A stretch of 64,000 nucleotides of DNA from Sinorhizobium mexicanum (GCF_013488225.1 NZ_CP041240.1:248001-312000); one strand, 5' to 3'. Positions 9,337 to 17,865 are shown, counted from the first letter of the stretch. Numbers and translations: made by a program. Notes: generated by a model not told the origin, from the letters alone.

Positions 9337-10707
9337 TCACGTCATGGCGCAAGGCTTCAATGCGTTGCGGACGGAGAGGCCCTCCAATTCGAGGAGGGAC
9401 TGTTTCAGACGCGCGGCATTGATAGCGCCGATGACGGGGCTAGCCAGCGTGAGGAATTTCGCTTCCACTTCCGCCTGTCCAAAAGCGGGCCCGCCGGGGG
9501 CGCCGGTTGGAACCTCGGCCTCGGCAGAAAGCGTTTTGCCATTCTGGAGAGTGACGCTGACGCGGGCCGGCAGGAGCCTTTGCGCATAAAATACCTCATC
9601 GGCGCTGGCGAGGGTTGAAAGGCTGATCCGTGCCGCGGTTTGTCTAACACCTTCGTCAGTCAGGTCGTCTTCGCGCAGGCCGGTCGCGGAGGACTTGTCG
9701 TGCAGTTCGAGCGCGAGCGCATAGGGGATATGAAATGCCGCTTCGATGGTGGATTGCGGCCAAGGGCCATCAAAGTCACGAACGAATTCGCTCACGGTTT
9801 CGACATGAATGCCCCTGATGTCGGCATGGCCGAAACGATGTCTTGTCTGCAGCACGCGCAGGCAGTCGATCGCGGTATGGATCCAGCGGCAGACGCCATA
9901 AGGTTTGAAGCCGGTCTCAAGGATGAAGTAGCGTTCCCCCCACCGGTCAAGCATGTTCTGGGGTTCAAAGCGGTCGGAACCGGCCATGGCCCAGAAGCCG
10001 TCGTCGCCGTCGAAGATGGCGCGGTTCCCGTGGAAGCCTTCGCGTACAAGGTCCACCGCCGTGATGGCCCCCTTGTTCGCCCATCCGTAATTGTTCTTCA
10101 AAAAACTTATCGGCCGAGAATAGAATTTTTGCCCAAAGGGAAGCGGAGCATGCATCGGCGTCAGTCCGTAAGCATCGGCGATTTGCCCGGCGCTGAATCG
10201 GTGCAACAGGCTTGTTGCCGTGCATGCGCCGAAAATCTGCCAAGTCGCAAGACCGCTGACCTGGCGGTTGCGGCCTTCGGTAGACCGCATGGCCGTGCCA
10301 AGGCGCAGTGACATTTCATAGCCACCGACAATCGCGGCGATCAGCGCCTTGCCGGAGCTGTTTACCTCTTCGGCAACGGCAAGCGCAGCCGGGATAATGG
10401 AGTTGCCGGGATGCCCGAAAAGGACGTAGGAATCATCCAGGCTAAGCATGCTGGCGCTATGGCCATTGGCGTGAGCGGCATTGGCAGGATGGAAGCATAG
10501 TGACGTGCCGAAAACGGTGCTTGGACCACCCGAATCGATACGCGCGAGATAGGGCGTCATTTGTCTCGCCCCGCGAGTAGTGCTTCCCGCGATCATGCAT
10601 CCGACATGGTCGAGGACGAGAAGCTTCGCCTTGTCGAGTACTGCTACCGGCAGTTCGTCGTATGTGAGGCTGGCGACCGTATTGGCAACGTCTTGTGTCA
10701 GCGACAT
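9337..10707 (-). CDS. MmgE/PrpD family protein
   Basis: About 456 residues of the MmgE/PrpD family, which includes 2-methylcitrate dehydratase and many uncharacterised lyases/isomerases. The N-terminus reads SLTQDVANTVASLTYDELP and LVLDHVGCMIAGSTTRG; the middle carries NAAHANGHSASMLSLDDSY and TPMHAPLPFGQKFYSR. I chose ATG 10707 because the family normally starts about eight residues before the first conserved block; a longer frame to 10785 has no better ribosome site. It is the most upstream gene of the minus-strand catabolic group and so probably lies next to its promoter. A generic dehydratase or isomerase role is the safest description. Confidence 0.88.
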   Translation of the reverse strand: MSLTQDVANTVASLTYDELPVAVLDKAKLLVLDHVGCMIAGSTTRGARQMTPYLARIDSGGPSTVFGTSLCFHPANAAHANGHSASMLSLDDSYVLFGHPGNSIIPAALAVAEEVNSSGKALIAAIVGGYEMSLRLGTAMRSTEGRNRQVSGLATWQIFGACTATSLLHRFSAGQIADAYGLTPMHAPLPFGQKFYSRPISFLKNNYGWANKGAITAVDLVREGFHGNRAIFDGDDGFWAMAGSDRFEPQNMLDRWGERYFILETGFKPYGVCRWIHTAIDCLRVLQTRHRFGHADIRGIHVETVSEFVRDFDGPWPQSTIEAAFHIPYALALELHDKSSATGLREDDLTDEGVRQTAARISLSTLASADEVFYAQRLLPARVSVTLQNGKTLSAEAEVPTGAPGGPAFGQAEVEAKFLTLASPVIGAINAARLKQSLLELEGLSVRNALKPCAMT

Positions 10708-10893
10708 AGTTTCGAACCGCAATGAGGAACCTGCGCTATCACCGAAGCCGCAGACTTTGCTAGCGAGACCGCCGCGAGTACGCAACGGCAGATCATGAGG
10801 TTGGCTTTCATTTCATATCCTCTTCTTTGGATATCCCCACTTTAAGCGATGTTATTTGCCACGCATTTGCGGATAGTTATGATCGTGCTTATT

Positions 10894-10916
10894 TCGTTAT
10901 TCGATTGCGATAACGA
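10894..10916. promoter_or_regulatory. Perfect inverted repeat upstream of the catabolic operon
   Basis: TCGTTAT and its exact complement ATAACGA are separated by nine bases, about 190 bp upstream of the MmgE/PrpD start. Position and symmetry fit a binding site for a dimeric regulator. Which regulator is unknown; the AraC-type gene at 12529 is the nearest candidate. Confidence 0.35.
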
Positions 10917-11019
10917 GAGCGTGCTCCCGCGCGCGCCTGCGTGACTTCGATCGTGCAAGGGGCGGGCACCGCTTCGAGCATCCGTGAGTTTTCGCCGGGC
11001 CGATGTCATGTTGTCTGCA

Positions 11020-11166
11020 TATGCCCGATCCTCGCCGCTTGCGCCGCAAGCAGCACAGCCGAAAAGATGTCTGGCACCTGGACGAGGTCGTCATCACCAT
11101 CGCCGGCAGGAAACACTGGTTGTGGCCCGCCGTCGACCAGGATGGCTATGTGCTCGACGATTGCTG
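11020..11166 (+). mobile_element. IS6-family transposase fragment
   Basis: The plus strand reads RKDVWHLDEVVITIAGRKHW followed by LWPAVDQDGYVLDD, the core of an IS6/IS26-type transposase including the first catalytic Asp in WHLDE. It stops after about 45 codons and the flanking reading is broken. A relic only. Confidence 0.7.
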
Positions 11167-11222
11167 ACGCGGCTGCCGAAGAAGTAAAACGTCGCGCCGA
11201 CGCGCATGATTAGCGACACCCG

Positions 11223-11305
11223 CCGAAGGTCAAGGCGACAGCCGACGCCAAGATCAAGACCGACAACATTGATGCGACGGTGCTGGCGCATCTGCTGCGG
11301 GCCTG
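11223..11305 (+). mobile_element. IS110-family transposase fragment
   Basis: A 27-codon piece reading PKVKATADAKIKTDNID then ATVLAHLLRA. This resembles the conserved KTDxxDA block of IS110-type transposases (DEDD chemistry). Nothing before or after continues the protein. It lies between two IS6 relics, so this is an insertion graveyard. Confidence 0.6.
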
Positions 11306-11359
11306 CTGTGGTCAGCTGACATCAGCGGTCGCAGGTCTCAACGCCTGTATATGCAGACA

Positions 11360-11575
11360 ACGTGACATCGCCCCTCTTGGTCCTGACTGTCATCAATGAC
11401 GACGCGGTTCGGGCCGGCTATGACGGTTTCAGCGCTCTATCGAAGAAGCACGTCGCTGCTCTGCGCGTGTCGCCGACTCTGTAGATCGGCAATAGAATTA
11501 TTTCCACTGGCCACGATGTTTGAGATAGGTTTCGTCGACATGCCATCCACCGGCAACGATCATTAACCGGGCAAA
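11360..11575 (-). mobile_element. IS6-family transposase fragment, second relic
   Basis: The minus strand reads IVAGGWHVDETYLKHRGQWK, matching the WHVDETY block of IS6-type transposases, then a stop. Further along, in shifted frames, are RAEQRRASSIER- and NRVVIDDSQ-like pieces that correspond to later conserved regions. Several frameshifts and a stop make it non-functional. Its sequence differs from the plus-strand relic just upstream, so at least two IS6-type insertions occurred. Confidence 0.55.
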
Positions 11576-11579
11576 TCGG

Positions 11580-12477
11580 CGCGCACCGGAACACAACCGT
11601 CCGAAATTAGTGGAGACGCACCACGCCACCGCGCCGGTCGTCAAAGCGGTTGCAACAGATCGTTCAAGTAAGTTTATAGAATCTTTGCGACCGCGGATCG
11701 CGCCAGGCCTGGCGGGTTTCCCTTGGTTCGGTTGCGTTTTGACCGGCCGTGCGGCTAGTCAGCTAGATCTCTCCTTCTTCGCAGGACGGATTTGCCCTGC
11801 GGTTCTTGAACCATTCTCAAATCCGTGACTCTGATGCCGTTCCTCTTTTTTGGCTTCGGTCACATAATGGCGTTCGGCTCCCAACTCCCCATTCTCTCGT
11901 ATGAGCGCAGCAGCAGAGCTGCCACCTGTCGCATAGAACGAGTCCCCGACGCTCGTAATCCCAGCAATGTCATAGGTCGCACGTAGCCGAGAATATTGCT
12001 CAAGGGGAACGTGTAGTAGAGCCAGACTTGCCGGCCAATAGATGGGTCACACGTTAGGCTAACTCGTCGGCATTGCGGCACAGTCTGACACCTCTGCTGC
12101 CGCTGCCTACCGCTGGCAACCGAAGGTGGCATGAAAGAGGTCGCGCCCACGGGAAGAATGGACCGTTAAAATGTGGATGGCGCTCGAGGGACCTCGGTTG
12201 TTCGTTATCAACTTAACTCGCGTTCAGGGATTTGCGGCATAGACCGATGTATCCCGCCCTCCGTCGATGCGAGGCGGGCTGATCGATGCCGAGATTGATA
12301 ATGTCGGCCGATTCCTCTCCGCCAAGAAGCTCCGCCCATGCGTCCGGCATCAATGATGGCGCCGGCGCGCTGCTGATGAGCGAAGCGGAGGCCGCAAGGC
12401 GTGGCAACACCCCGCTGGCGGGCTCGCCCTCCTTGGCGCTCACTCCGATTTGACACCAAGCCAAAATCGGTTAATTT
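11580..12477. other. Non-coding or decayed region
   Basis: Nearly 900 bp between IS relics and the AraC-type gene. The open frames are short, overlap on both strands and resemble nothing I know. I see no promoter, RNA gene or array structure apart from the tandem repeat at 12483-12508. Confidence 0.4.
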
Positions 12478-12482
12478 TTGTT

Positions 12483-12508
12483 ACAAAACAGTTACACAAA
12501 ACAGTTAC
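12483..12508 (+). repeat. Tandem 13-bp repeat before the AraC-type gene
   Basis: Two perfect head-to-tail copies of ACAAAACAGTTAC, ending 20 bp before the start codon of the AraC-family gene. Direct repeats of this length are typical half-sites for AraC-type regulators, so self-regulation is possible. Not proven by sequence. Confidence 0.4.
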
Positions 12509-12528
12509 ACTTGGGGGAGCGGGAGCGT

Positions 12529-13500
12529 ATGAATGCCCTTGAGCAGATCGCTTGGGCGAAGGAATTCGAGGAGGTCCTTGCCCCGCCGGAAATGGCTGGA
12601 TTCGGGCGCCGCTGGATACCGCCTTCCAGGTATGCGGCGGGTCATGAAGACTGTTTCCAGATAGAGCCCAGCTTTCTGCTGACGACCAAGCACTTCAGGA
12701 TGCGCGAAGAATGCCTCGAGACCCATCGGGGCACCGACCGCTTGGTGTTCCTCTATCATTTGGACGGACGCCGTACCATCTCCCCATCAAGGGGCGAAGC
12801 ACTTAAGCTACAGAAGCCCACCTTCGTCGCCTACTTCCATCCCAAAGGCGTCGACGCGATAAGTCAATGGGCCGAAAGCCAGTCGGAGACGGCGCTGGCT
12901 CTCGGCTTCGACCCGCAAGATCCGCCACGTGTTGTGGCCGAATTCTCTGATCAGCTAACGGTCCTGCAGGACTTGATGCACGATTCTGCCGGCCGATTTA
13001 CCTGGATCGAGCTTCCGATCTGTTCGGAAATGGAGAAGGTCGCAAGATCAGTCATATTTCGCAGCATCGGTCAGCATTTTGTGCATCATTATGTCTCCGC
13101 AAAGGCCAAAGAGTTACTTTGCATCACTTTAGACAAGCTACTTTCACCGCGGTTTGTAAAAGCTGACACCGCCCTGGGTATGGACGAGCGGATGGAACGC
13201 CTTAAAAACACATTTGACGTAGAATTAAAGAGCAAACTGCCGATCTGTAAGCTCGCAGAAGAATTCAATATCTCAAGCCGGAGCGTCAACAAGGCGTTCG
13301 CGGATCGATACGGCATCAACGCCTCCGATTACCGGGCTATGGTCCGCTTATCAAAGGCTGTCGATCTCCTCGTCAACACCACGATGCCACTGAAGATGAT
13401 CGCCTACGAAGTCGGCTACGACCATGCTTCCAACTTCTGCCTGGCGTTCAAGAAGCACTACGGCTACACGCCCAAGGAAATTAGAAGAAGCGGTCTATAG
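12529..13500 (+). CDS. AraC-family transcriptional regulator
   Basis: About 323 residues. The N-terminal ~200 residues are a presumed ligand-sensing domain that I do not recognise further. The C-terminal ~90 residues contain two helix-turn-helix motifs of AraC/XylS type: LPICKLAEEFNISSRSVNKAF and LKMIAYEVGYDHASNFCLAF, ending HYGYTPKEIRR. ATG 12529 is preceded by GGGGGAGCGGGAGC, a much better site than the upstream TTG that opens the frame. It reads away from the catabolic cluster on the minus strand and is its most obvious regulator candidate. The tandem 13-mer immediately upstream may be its own operator. Confidence 0.85.
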   Translation: MNALEQIAWAKEFEEVLAPPEMAGFGRRWIPPSRYAAGHEDCFQIEPSFLLTTKHFRMREECLETHRGTDRLVFLYHLDGRRTISPSRGEALKLQKPTFVAYFHPKGVDAISQWAESQSETALALGFDPQDPPRVVAEFSDQLTVLQDLMHDSAGRFTWIELPICSEMEKVARSVIFRSIGQHFVHHYVSAKAKELLCITLDKLLSPRFVKADTALGMDERMERLKNTFDVELKSKLPICKLAEEFNISSRSVNKAFADRYGINASDYRAMVRLSKAVDLLVNTTMPLKMIAYEVGYDHASNFCLAFKKHYGYTPKEIRRSGL

Positions 13501-13617
13501 ATCATTGGCATTGGTCGTCTCGTCTTGAACTCCCCCCATTGCGGTGTTTGCCGCTTTGAGAGGCGCTGGTAAGTTCCGGTCGTAAGTCTGCAGTTCGAAG
13601 TCGGCCCGCAGCGGCGG

Positions 13618-13866
13618 CTAGATGAAGTCGTGCAGGAGTTCCTCATTTGCGAGGGCCTCCTTGGGGATCAAGTCAAGGGGCCGGACCACATCGGTTAACT
13701 TATCATCGACGTATCTATACATGGGCGGATCACCCGCCGACTCATGAGTAGACACGACAACATCGAAGGGAGAGGGCTGACCGCCTTCTCCGTGAGCGTC
13801 CGGCGAGGGCATTTTTTGCTCGAGGCGCAGGTGGTTAGCTCGCCCTCGGCCAAGGAAAGTATCCAC
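13618..13866 (-). CDS. Hypothetical small protein, uncertain
   Basis: An 82-codon frame starting MDTFLGRGRANH and ending with an acidic tail (EALANEELLHDFI). It lies just downstream of the response-regulator-like gene in the same direction. I recognise no domain and see no strong ribosome site. A second overlapping frame covers much of the same DNA, so it may not be a gene. Confidence 0.25.
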   Translation of the reverse strand: MDTFLGRGRANHLRLEQKMPSPDAHGEGGQPSPFDVVVSTHESAGDPPMYRYVDDKLTDVVRPLDLIPKEALANEELLHDFI

Positions 13867-13923
13867 GCACAGACAAAACCCCTGGCCATCCCACCATAGA
13901 ATGGCACCACACCAGTTCGCTAT

Positions 13924-14628
13924 TTAGCCGTCCGGTATATCGAGCGAGTAGCCGGCGGACCTGACGGTACGAATGACGCTGCCGGGGGAGGCGGTCTTCA
14001 GCGCTTTTCTGATCCGGCTGATATGGACGTCGACGGTGCGTGCACCGATATGGATATTGTTCGGCCAGGCCGCGTCGATCAGTTCGTCTCGGCTGAAGAC
14101 CTTGCCGGGAGCCTCAAGCAAATGCCGCAGCAGATTGAACTCGATCGGTCCGAGATGGATGTCGTGGCCGTTACCGCGAACTCGGTGGGCATCGAGCTTC
14201 ATCTCAAGGCTGCCGCAGCAAAGCCAGTTGCCGTTTTCGATCCCGTTTGAACCAGGCTTCGGCAGCGCCAGCTTCGTCCGTAGACAGTCAATGAGCTTGG
14301 CCGGCGCGATCGGCCGCACAAAGCTCTCGTCAATGCCTGCCTTCAAGAGATCGAGATGTTGGTTCTCGGCGCCGGGCGCGATCAGGGCAATAACGGGCAG
14401 CCCGCCTGTCCGGGGCTCCCCCTTAAGCCGGGCGCAGAGTGTGGCCCCTGACGCGCTTGCCGGCCCGCAGTCCAGCACCACCGCCTGGAGCTCCCTTTCA
14501 TCGGCCAATGCAAGTGCTTCCTCCATGCTATCAGCCGGCTCACATGCGAAGCCGTCCACCCCCAGAATGTGGCTGAGGAACAGATAGAACTCCACGTCTT
14601 GCGAACAGATCAGGACAAGTGGCTTCAT
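13924..14628 (-). CDS. Response-regulator-like protein with degenerate receiver and OmpR-type DNA-binding domain
   Basis: 234 residues from ATG 14628. The N-terminal half has the fold pattern of a receiver domain (PLVLICSQDVEFYLFLSHIL, LQAVVLDCGPASASG), but the acidic pair at the start is CSQD rather than DD and the usual Lys-Pro after strand 5 is Arg-Pro (FVRPI). Phosphorylation control is therefore doubtful. The C-terminal half is a winged helix of OmpR/PhoB type: LLRHLLEAPGKVFSRDELI, then GARTVDVHISRIRKAL and RTVRSAGYSL. From memory it resembles y4xI of pNGR234a. The frame continues upstream to an ATG at 14709 with AAGGGG before it; those 27 extra codons begin MSGLEDM, like the CCE_0567 start in the other nif copy, so a fusion product is possible. 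Confidence 0.85.
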   Translation of the reverse strand: MKPLVLICSQDVEFYLFLSHILGVDGFACEPADSMEEALALADERELQAVVLDCGPASASGATLCARLKGEPRTGGLPVIALIAPGAENQHLDLLKAGIDESFVRPIAPAKLIDCLRTKLALPKPGSNGIENGNWLCCGSLEMKLDAHRVRGNGHDIHLGPIEFNLLRHLLEAPGKVFSRDELIDAAWPNNIHIGARTVDVHISRIRKALKTASPGSVIRTVRSAGYSLDIPDG

Positions 14629-14736
14629 CAGCGCTACCCCGAGAACCAAATCGGCCTCGACCGCCTCGGTTGAGTGGGCTGGCCATCGCATGTCCTCAAG
14701 GCCTGACATGATCCCCTTGTTCGAAAATCGGTCCCA

Positions 14737-15225
14737 TCACGCCCGCGCCACGTCTGGATAGGCTTCAATCGCCGCTACCGCATCATCAACCAGTTTCGCA
14801 CCCACCTTTGCGAGTTTGCCAATTGTGTCGAAACCGAACCGATGGACGTCGCGAAGAGTCTTCGACAGAACGACCAACCGCCCCGTCGTCAGAACCACGC
14901 GGCCGAAGCCCTCATGGCTCATCATCATGGTAGACGATACCACCAGGCCGGAGCGCTGCTCGATCACAAGTGCCACGCAGGTATAGAAAATCTGCAACCG
15001 CCACAGCACGTCCGGGTCGGGATCGCCGATGATCGGGATCTCACGGCGCTGCTCCTTCGTGATGATGAAGTCGGCCAGGAGGTCTGCGTCGGATTTGTCT
15101 TCCCACATTCCATAGGTGTCCTGAGCGCGGATCTGCCGCATGAGGCACTTGAGGAAAGGCGTGGCAGGGGCTGTCTCGTCCGCGTCGACAGCAGGACCAT
15201 CCGCAGTAGCTTTCGGTCTTTTCAT
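14737..15225 (-). CDS. NifX-associated nitrogen fixation protein, DUF269 (copy 1)
   Basis: 162 residues, nearly the same as the second copy at 21060-21551. DUF269 proteins are found almost only next to nifX in diazotrophs and are thought to assist FeMo-cofactor handling, but the biochemical role is unknown. Recognisable blocks are [36 protein letters not shown] and [18 protein letters not shown]. Here it is the last nif gene of the partial second nif operon (nifN-nifX-DUF269), 16 bp after nifX. In this copy the next gene is the response-regulator-like protein rather than the CCE_0567 metalloprotein. Confidence 0.92.
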   Translation of the reverse strand: MKRPKATADGPAVDADETAPATPFLKCLMRQIRAQDTYGMWEDKSDADLLADFIITKEQRREIPIIGDPDPDVLWRLQIFYTCVALVIEQRSGLVVSSTMMMSHEGFGRVVLTTGRLVVLSKTLRDVHRFGFDTIGKLAKVGAKLVDDAVAAIEAYPDVARA

Positions 15226-15241
15226 CGTTCAGTCCTCATCC

Positions 15242-15718
15242 TCAAAGGTTTCTTTCGGTGGCGCCTGCCTCCGCTAGCGCCTTGCGCAACCACGGCGGTG
15301 GAGCAGTCCTGAGCATCGTCCGGATTCGCGACAGCACGTCCTCAATGGATTGAGGCTGCGGTACTTTGATCGGATGGATTTTCGCCGAAACAACCTTGGC
15401 TACCGAAGGACCACCGATCGCCAGACAAAATAGCAGGTGACAGCCCTTCAACGCCTCCACTTTCGGAGTAATTCGGTCATCGCCCTCAGTCCGGTGCTTC
15501 CCGCTCTCATCGGAAACATCTTCAAAGGCGACGGCTTCCACGAAATTCCAGTCATCGGACGTCACGTCATAGACAACGAAGCGCTGGGCCGACCCGAAGT
15601 GGGCATCGAGGCTTTTCATGTCTTGCGTGGCGATCGCGACGCGCAAGGCACCAGCTTGCCGTTGCGGTATCAGTGGGTACCGGTCAGCGGCGAGCGAAAG
15701 GCGACGAACGGAAGTCAT
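15242..15718 (-). CDS. nifX: Nitrogen fixation protein NifX (copy 1)
   Basis: About 158 residues. NifX binds the FeMo-cofactor precursor NifB-co/VK-cluster during nitrogenase cofactor synthesis. The dinitrogenase-iron-molybdenum cofactor-binding domain is clear: LRVAIATQDMKSLDAHFGSA, then FVVYDVTSDDW and KGCHLLFCLAIGGPSVAKV. I chose ATG 15718, ten bases after the nifN stop; the longer frame overlaps nifN. Compared with copy 2 (21555-22049) there are scattered substitutions in the N-terminal leader and the last residues, and this copy lacks the FEDED tail. Part of the operon read from the captured nifH promoter at 17357-17372. Confidence 0.93.
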   Translation of the reverse strand: MTSVRRLSLAADRYPLIPQRQAGALRVAIATQDMKSLDAHFGSAQRFVVYDVTSDDWNFVEAVAFEDVSDESGKHRTEGDDRITPKVEALKGCHLLFCLAIGGPSVAKVVSAKIHPIKVPQPQSIEDVLSRIRTMLRTAPPPWLRKALAEAGATERNL

Positions 15719-15728
15719 CTGGCGTTTC

Positions 15729-17069
15729 TCATTTACGGAATGGATCGAGTGACTCGGGCCTTGGCGCGTGCTGGTTGGGCTGGAAGATGTTGGCAACATC
15801 GAAGATCAGGTCGCGCGTCCCCTGATAGAGGATCGTGAGCTTATGCTGGCTGCCGAGTCGGTCGAAGATCGGGAAACCGATGCGCATGAGCGGAATACCG
15901 AGGCGCTCGGCCGCCTGGCGTCCGTGCGAATGGGTGACGAGGAGATCAGCGCCCGCGGCAAGACCTTCGAGATCGCCAAGATCGCCGACCTGGACCTGTT
16001 CGGCCGGCACCTTCTTGAGAATTTTCGAGGTGCCGGTCGTGGTGACAGCCGCCGAGATTTCGGCGCCCATCCCGGTGAAGAAAGTCGCGAACTGGTAAAG
16101 CTGGTCCGGCTCGGCGGCGATGGCAATCTTTTTGCCGCCAAAATGAAGGTGTCCGTCGAGCAAGGCGTCCTGAAGCTGTGCGCGGCGACGGCGGATTATC
16201 GCTGGCGCTGGCGCACGGGAGATTGAAGAAAGCAGCGAGACGAAACGGTCTGTGTCCTTCAATCCTGTAAGGGAATGAAACAAGGCATAAGGCACTCCGG
16301 TCAGTCTTTGCAGCACCTCCGCCGGAGGGCGCATATGCTCGCCGATCGCGATGCATTGCACCGCCGTGCCAAGCTCCTGGATGTCCTTAACGCTGGTGCC
16401 GCCATAGGTGGTCGGCACCCAACGGTCGTCTGGCACCGTACCATCGAGCGAGCCGGAGAGGTCGGGCAGAATCACTGGCTTGAGGCCGAAGCTTTCCACC
16501 GTCTCGCGCAAAAGCGCGATGTCAGCGACCGTGAGGTTCCAGCCCGGCAGGATCGCAATCTTCTTCGACTGCCGAACCCGCTCACCACGCAGTGTAAGTC
16601 TTTGGATCAGGGCGGTGACCGCCCGGGCCCAACCCTCCTCAATCGCACCATGGAAATCCGGCGTGTTGGCCAGAACAATCTCCGTACCTGCGAGTTCTTT
16701 AGCGTGCATCATCTTGATGTTCGCGAGATCCCTTGCGAAATCCTCTCCACGGGTTTCCGCTAGCGCCGTCGTGCAGACCCCGATCAGTTTCGGGTTCGTG
16801 CGGGTCTTTAGATTGAGGATCGCTTCCTCCAGATGGTCCATGCCACCGAGGATCGTCGCCACCTCGTCCATCGCCGTGGTCTGCAAGGGAACGGCTTCCT
16901 TAAAGTGCCGCACGAGAAGTACCAGAGCAAAGCTGGTGCAGCCTTGGCTGCCGTGGAATAGCGGGATTGCACCATCGATCCCAAGGAAGGCGAGCGCGGC
17001 ACCCAGCGGCTGCGAGGACTTTAGCGGATTGACCGCCGACGATTTGGTTTGGGGGAGGATGCCGCTCAT
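15729..17069 (-). CDS. nifN: Nitrogenase cofactor assembly protein NifN (copy 1)
   Basis: 446 residues. NifN forms the NifEN scaffold on which the FeMo-cofactor precursor matures. Typical features: NPLKSSQPLGAALAFLGIDG near the start, LFHGSQGCTSFALVL with the cluster cysteine, ETRGEDFARDL, and AILPGWNLTVADI. It is about 90% identical by eye to copy 2 but ends ...DPFRK, without the 15-residue tail of copy 2. Its ATG overlaps the stop of the nifH'-nifE' chimeric frame (ATGA). No complete nifE lies in front, so its partner must be the NifE encoded at 23397-24974. Confidence 0.94.
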   Translation of the reverse strand: MSGILPQTKSSAVNPLKSSQPLGAALAFLGIDGAIPLFHGSQGCTSFALVLLVRHFKEAVPLQTTAMDEVATILGGMDHLEEAILNLKTRTNPKLIGVCTTALAETRGEDFARDLANIKMMHAKELAGTEIVLANTPDFHGAIEEGWARAVTALIQRLTLRGERVRQSKKIAILPGWNLTVADIALLRETVESFGLKPVILPDLSGSLDGTVPDDRWVPTTYGGTSVKDIQELGTAVQCIAIGEHMRPPAEVLQRLTGVPYALFHSLTGLKDTDRFVSLLSSISRAPAPAIIRRRRAQLQDALLDGHLHFGGKKIAIAAEPDQLYQFATFFTGMGAEISAAVTTTGTSKILKKVPAEQVQVGDLGDLEGLAAGADLLVTHSHGRQAAERLGIPLMRIGFPIFDRLGSQHKLTILYQGTRDLIFDVANIFQPNQHAPRPESLDPFRK

Positions 17070-17284
17070 CGGCTTTCCTCAACGCTCGCCAAAGCCGTCG
17101 GCTGTTGTGCGGATACTTTTTTTGACGGCGTGGACGGTCTCGGTTCCGCTCTGCGTACTTGGCAGTTCCTCCTCGACCGTAGGTTGGTAAATCCCACGGT
17201 GCGGGCTCCCGCACCTGGTGCCAGATTATGGGTTGTGTGAATGGCAAGGTCGATCTGGCGTACGAGTTGACGCAAATCTGACAT
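17066..17284 (-). pseudogene. nifH 5' end joined to nifE 3' end (internal deletion scar)
   Basis: A 72-codon frame that begins with the exact nifH start (MSDLRQ, same leader and ribosome site as the nifH at 29132) and continues directly with the nifE tail ([10 protein letters not shown]..., compare nifE residues about 460 onward). The middle is frameshifted relative to nifE (GARTVGFTNLRSRRN), and it returns to a nifE-like end (VSAQ...VEESR). It shows that nifH, nifD, nifK and most of nifE were deleted between two points, leaving the nifH promoter and start in front of nifN. It probably works only as a translated leader: its stop overlaps the nifN start. Confidence 0.85.
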
Positions 17285-17356
17285 GTTGCCTTCCTTCCTT
17301 CATTCCACCGATCGCGCAATGTCGGTCGGCCGCTCGCGCCGCCTCGCATTGAAGGT

Positions 17357-17372
17357 TTCAAAACTCGTGCCA
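17357..17372 (-). promoter_or_regulatory. Sigma54 -24/-12 promoter of the nifN-nifX copy
   Basis: Minus strand TGGCAC-GAGTT-TTGAA, identical in core to the promoter of the complete nifH operon (29203-29218). It lies 73 bp upstream of the nifH-derived start codon. The NifA site sits 79 bp further upstream. Confidence 0.85.
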
Positions 17373-17450
17373 ATCTGGTTGAGCGAGTCCAAGGAGAGGA
17401 CTTTTGATTTCTTTCAGCTATTTGGTGTGGGGATCGGCTAAACAAGCCTG

Positions 17451-17466
17451 TGTCGCTGACCGGACA
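17451..17466 (-). promoter_or_regulatory. NifA upstream activator site
   Basis: TGT-N10-ACA (TGTCGCTGACCGGACA), the exact NifA-binding consensus, at the usual distance from the -24 element. It corresponds to the site at 29310-29325 before the intact nifH. Confidence 0.85.
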
Positions 17467-17865
17467 AAGCGGACAGCAAGGTGTCGGATGGCACTATTTG
17501 CGACGGATATACCTTCCGTTCGCCGGAGACGCACAACGCTTGACATCCACTCTCGCCGTAAACGGCTGCTCTGGCCGGGAAACCGTCTAGACTAGTGTAA
17601 TCGAAATACCGCATGGGCGACTGCAGAACTGCGATGCCCGAGCGTGCACGGAGCGAGGCGGAGCTCCCGCTTGGCTTCAGGACTGACGCGAGAAGGGACC
17701 ACTGGCTACGAACACGTCCCTTGGCTTCATCACCGCTATCGTGCTATGTCGGAATCTTCGTGGAACATCGGTCAACGCGAACGCGGTTGGGAGCGTGAAT
17801 TCCGCTTCCTCGCGGCGAAATCCTGTCCGCCGTCCGGGGGACGCCGCGCAACAGACTGTCTGGCT

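Noticed and set aside
11860..12150. 96-codon minus-strand frame
   Set aside because: No ribosome site, no domain, odd composition and located in an IS graveyard.
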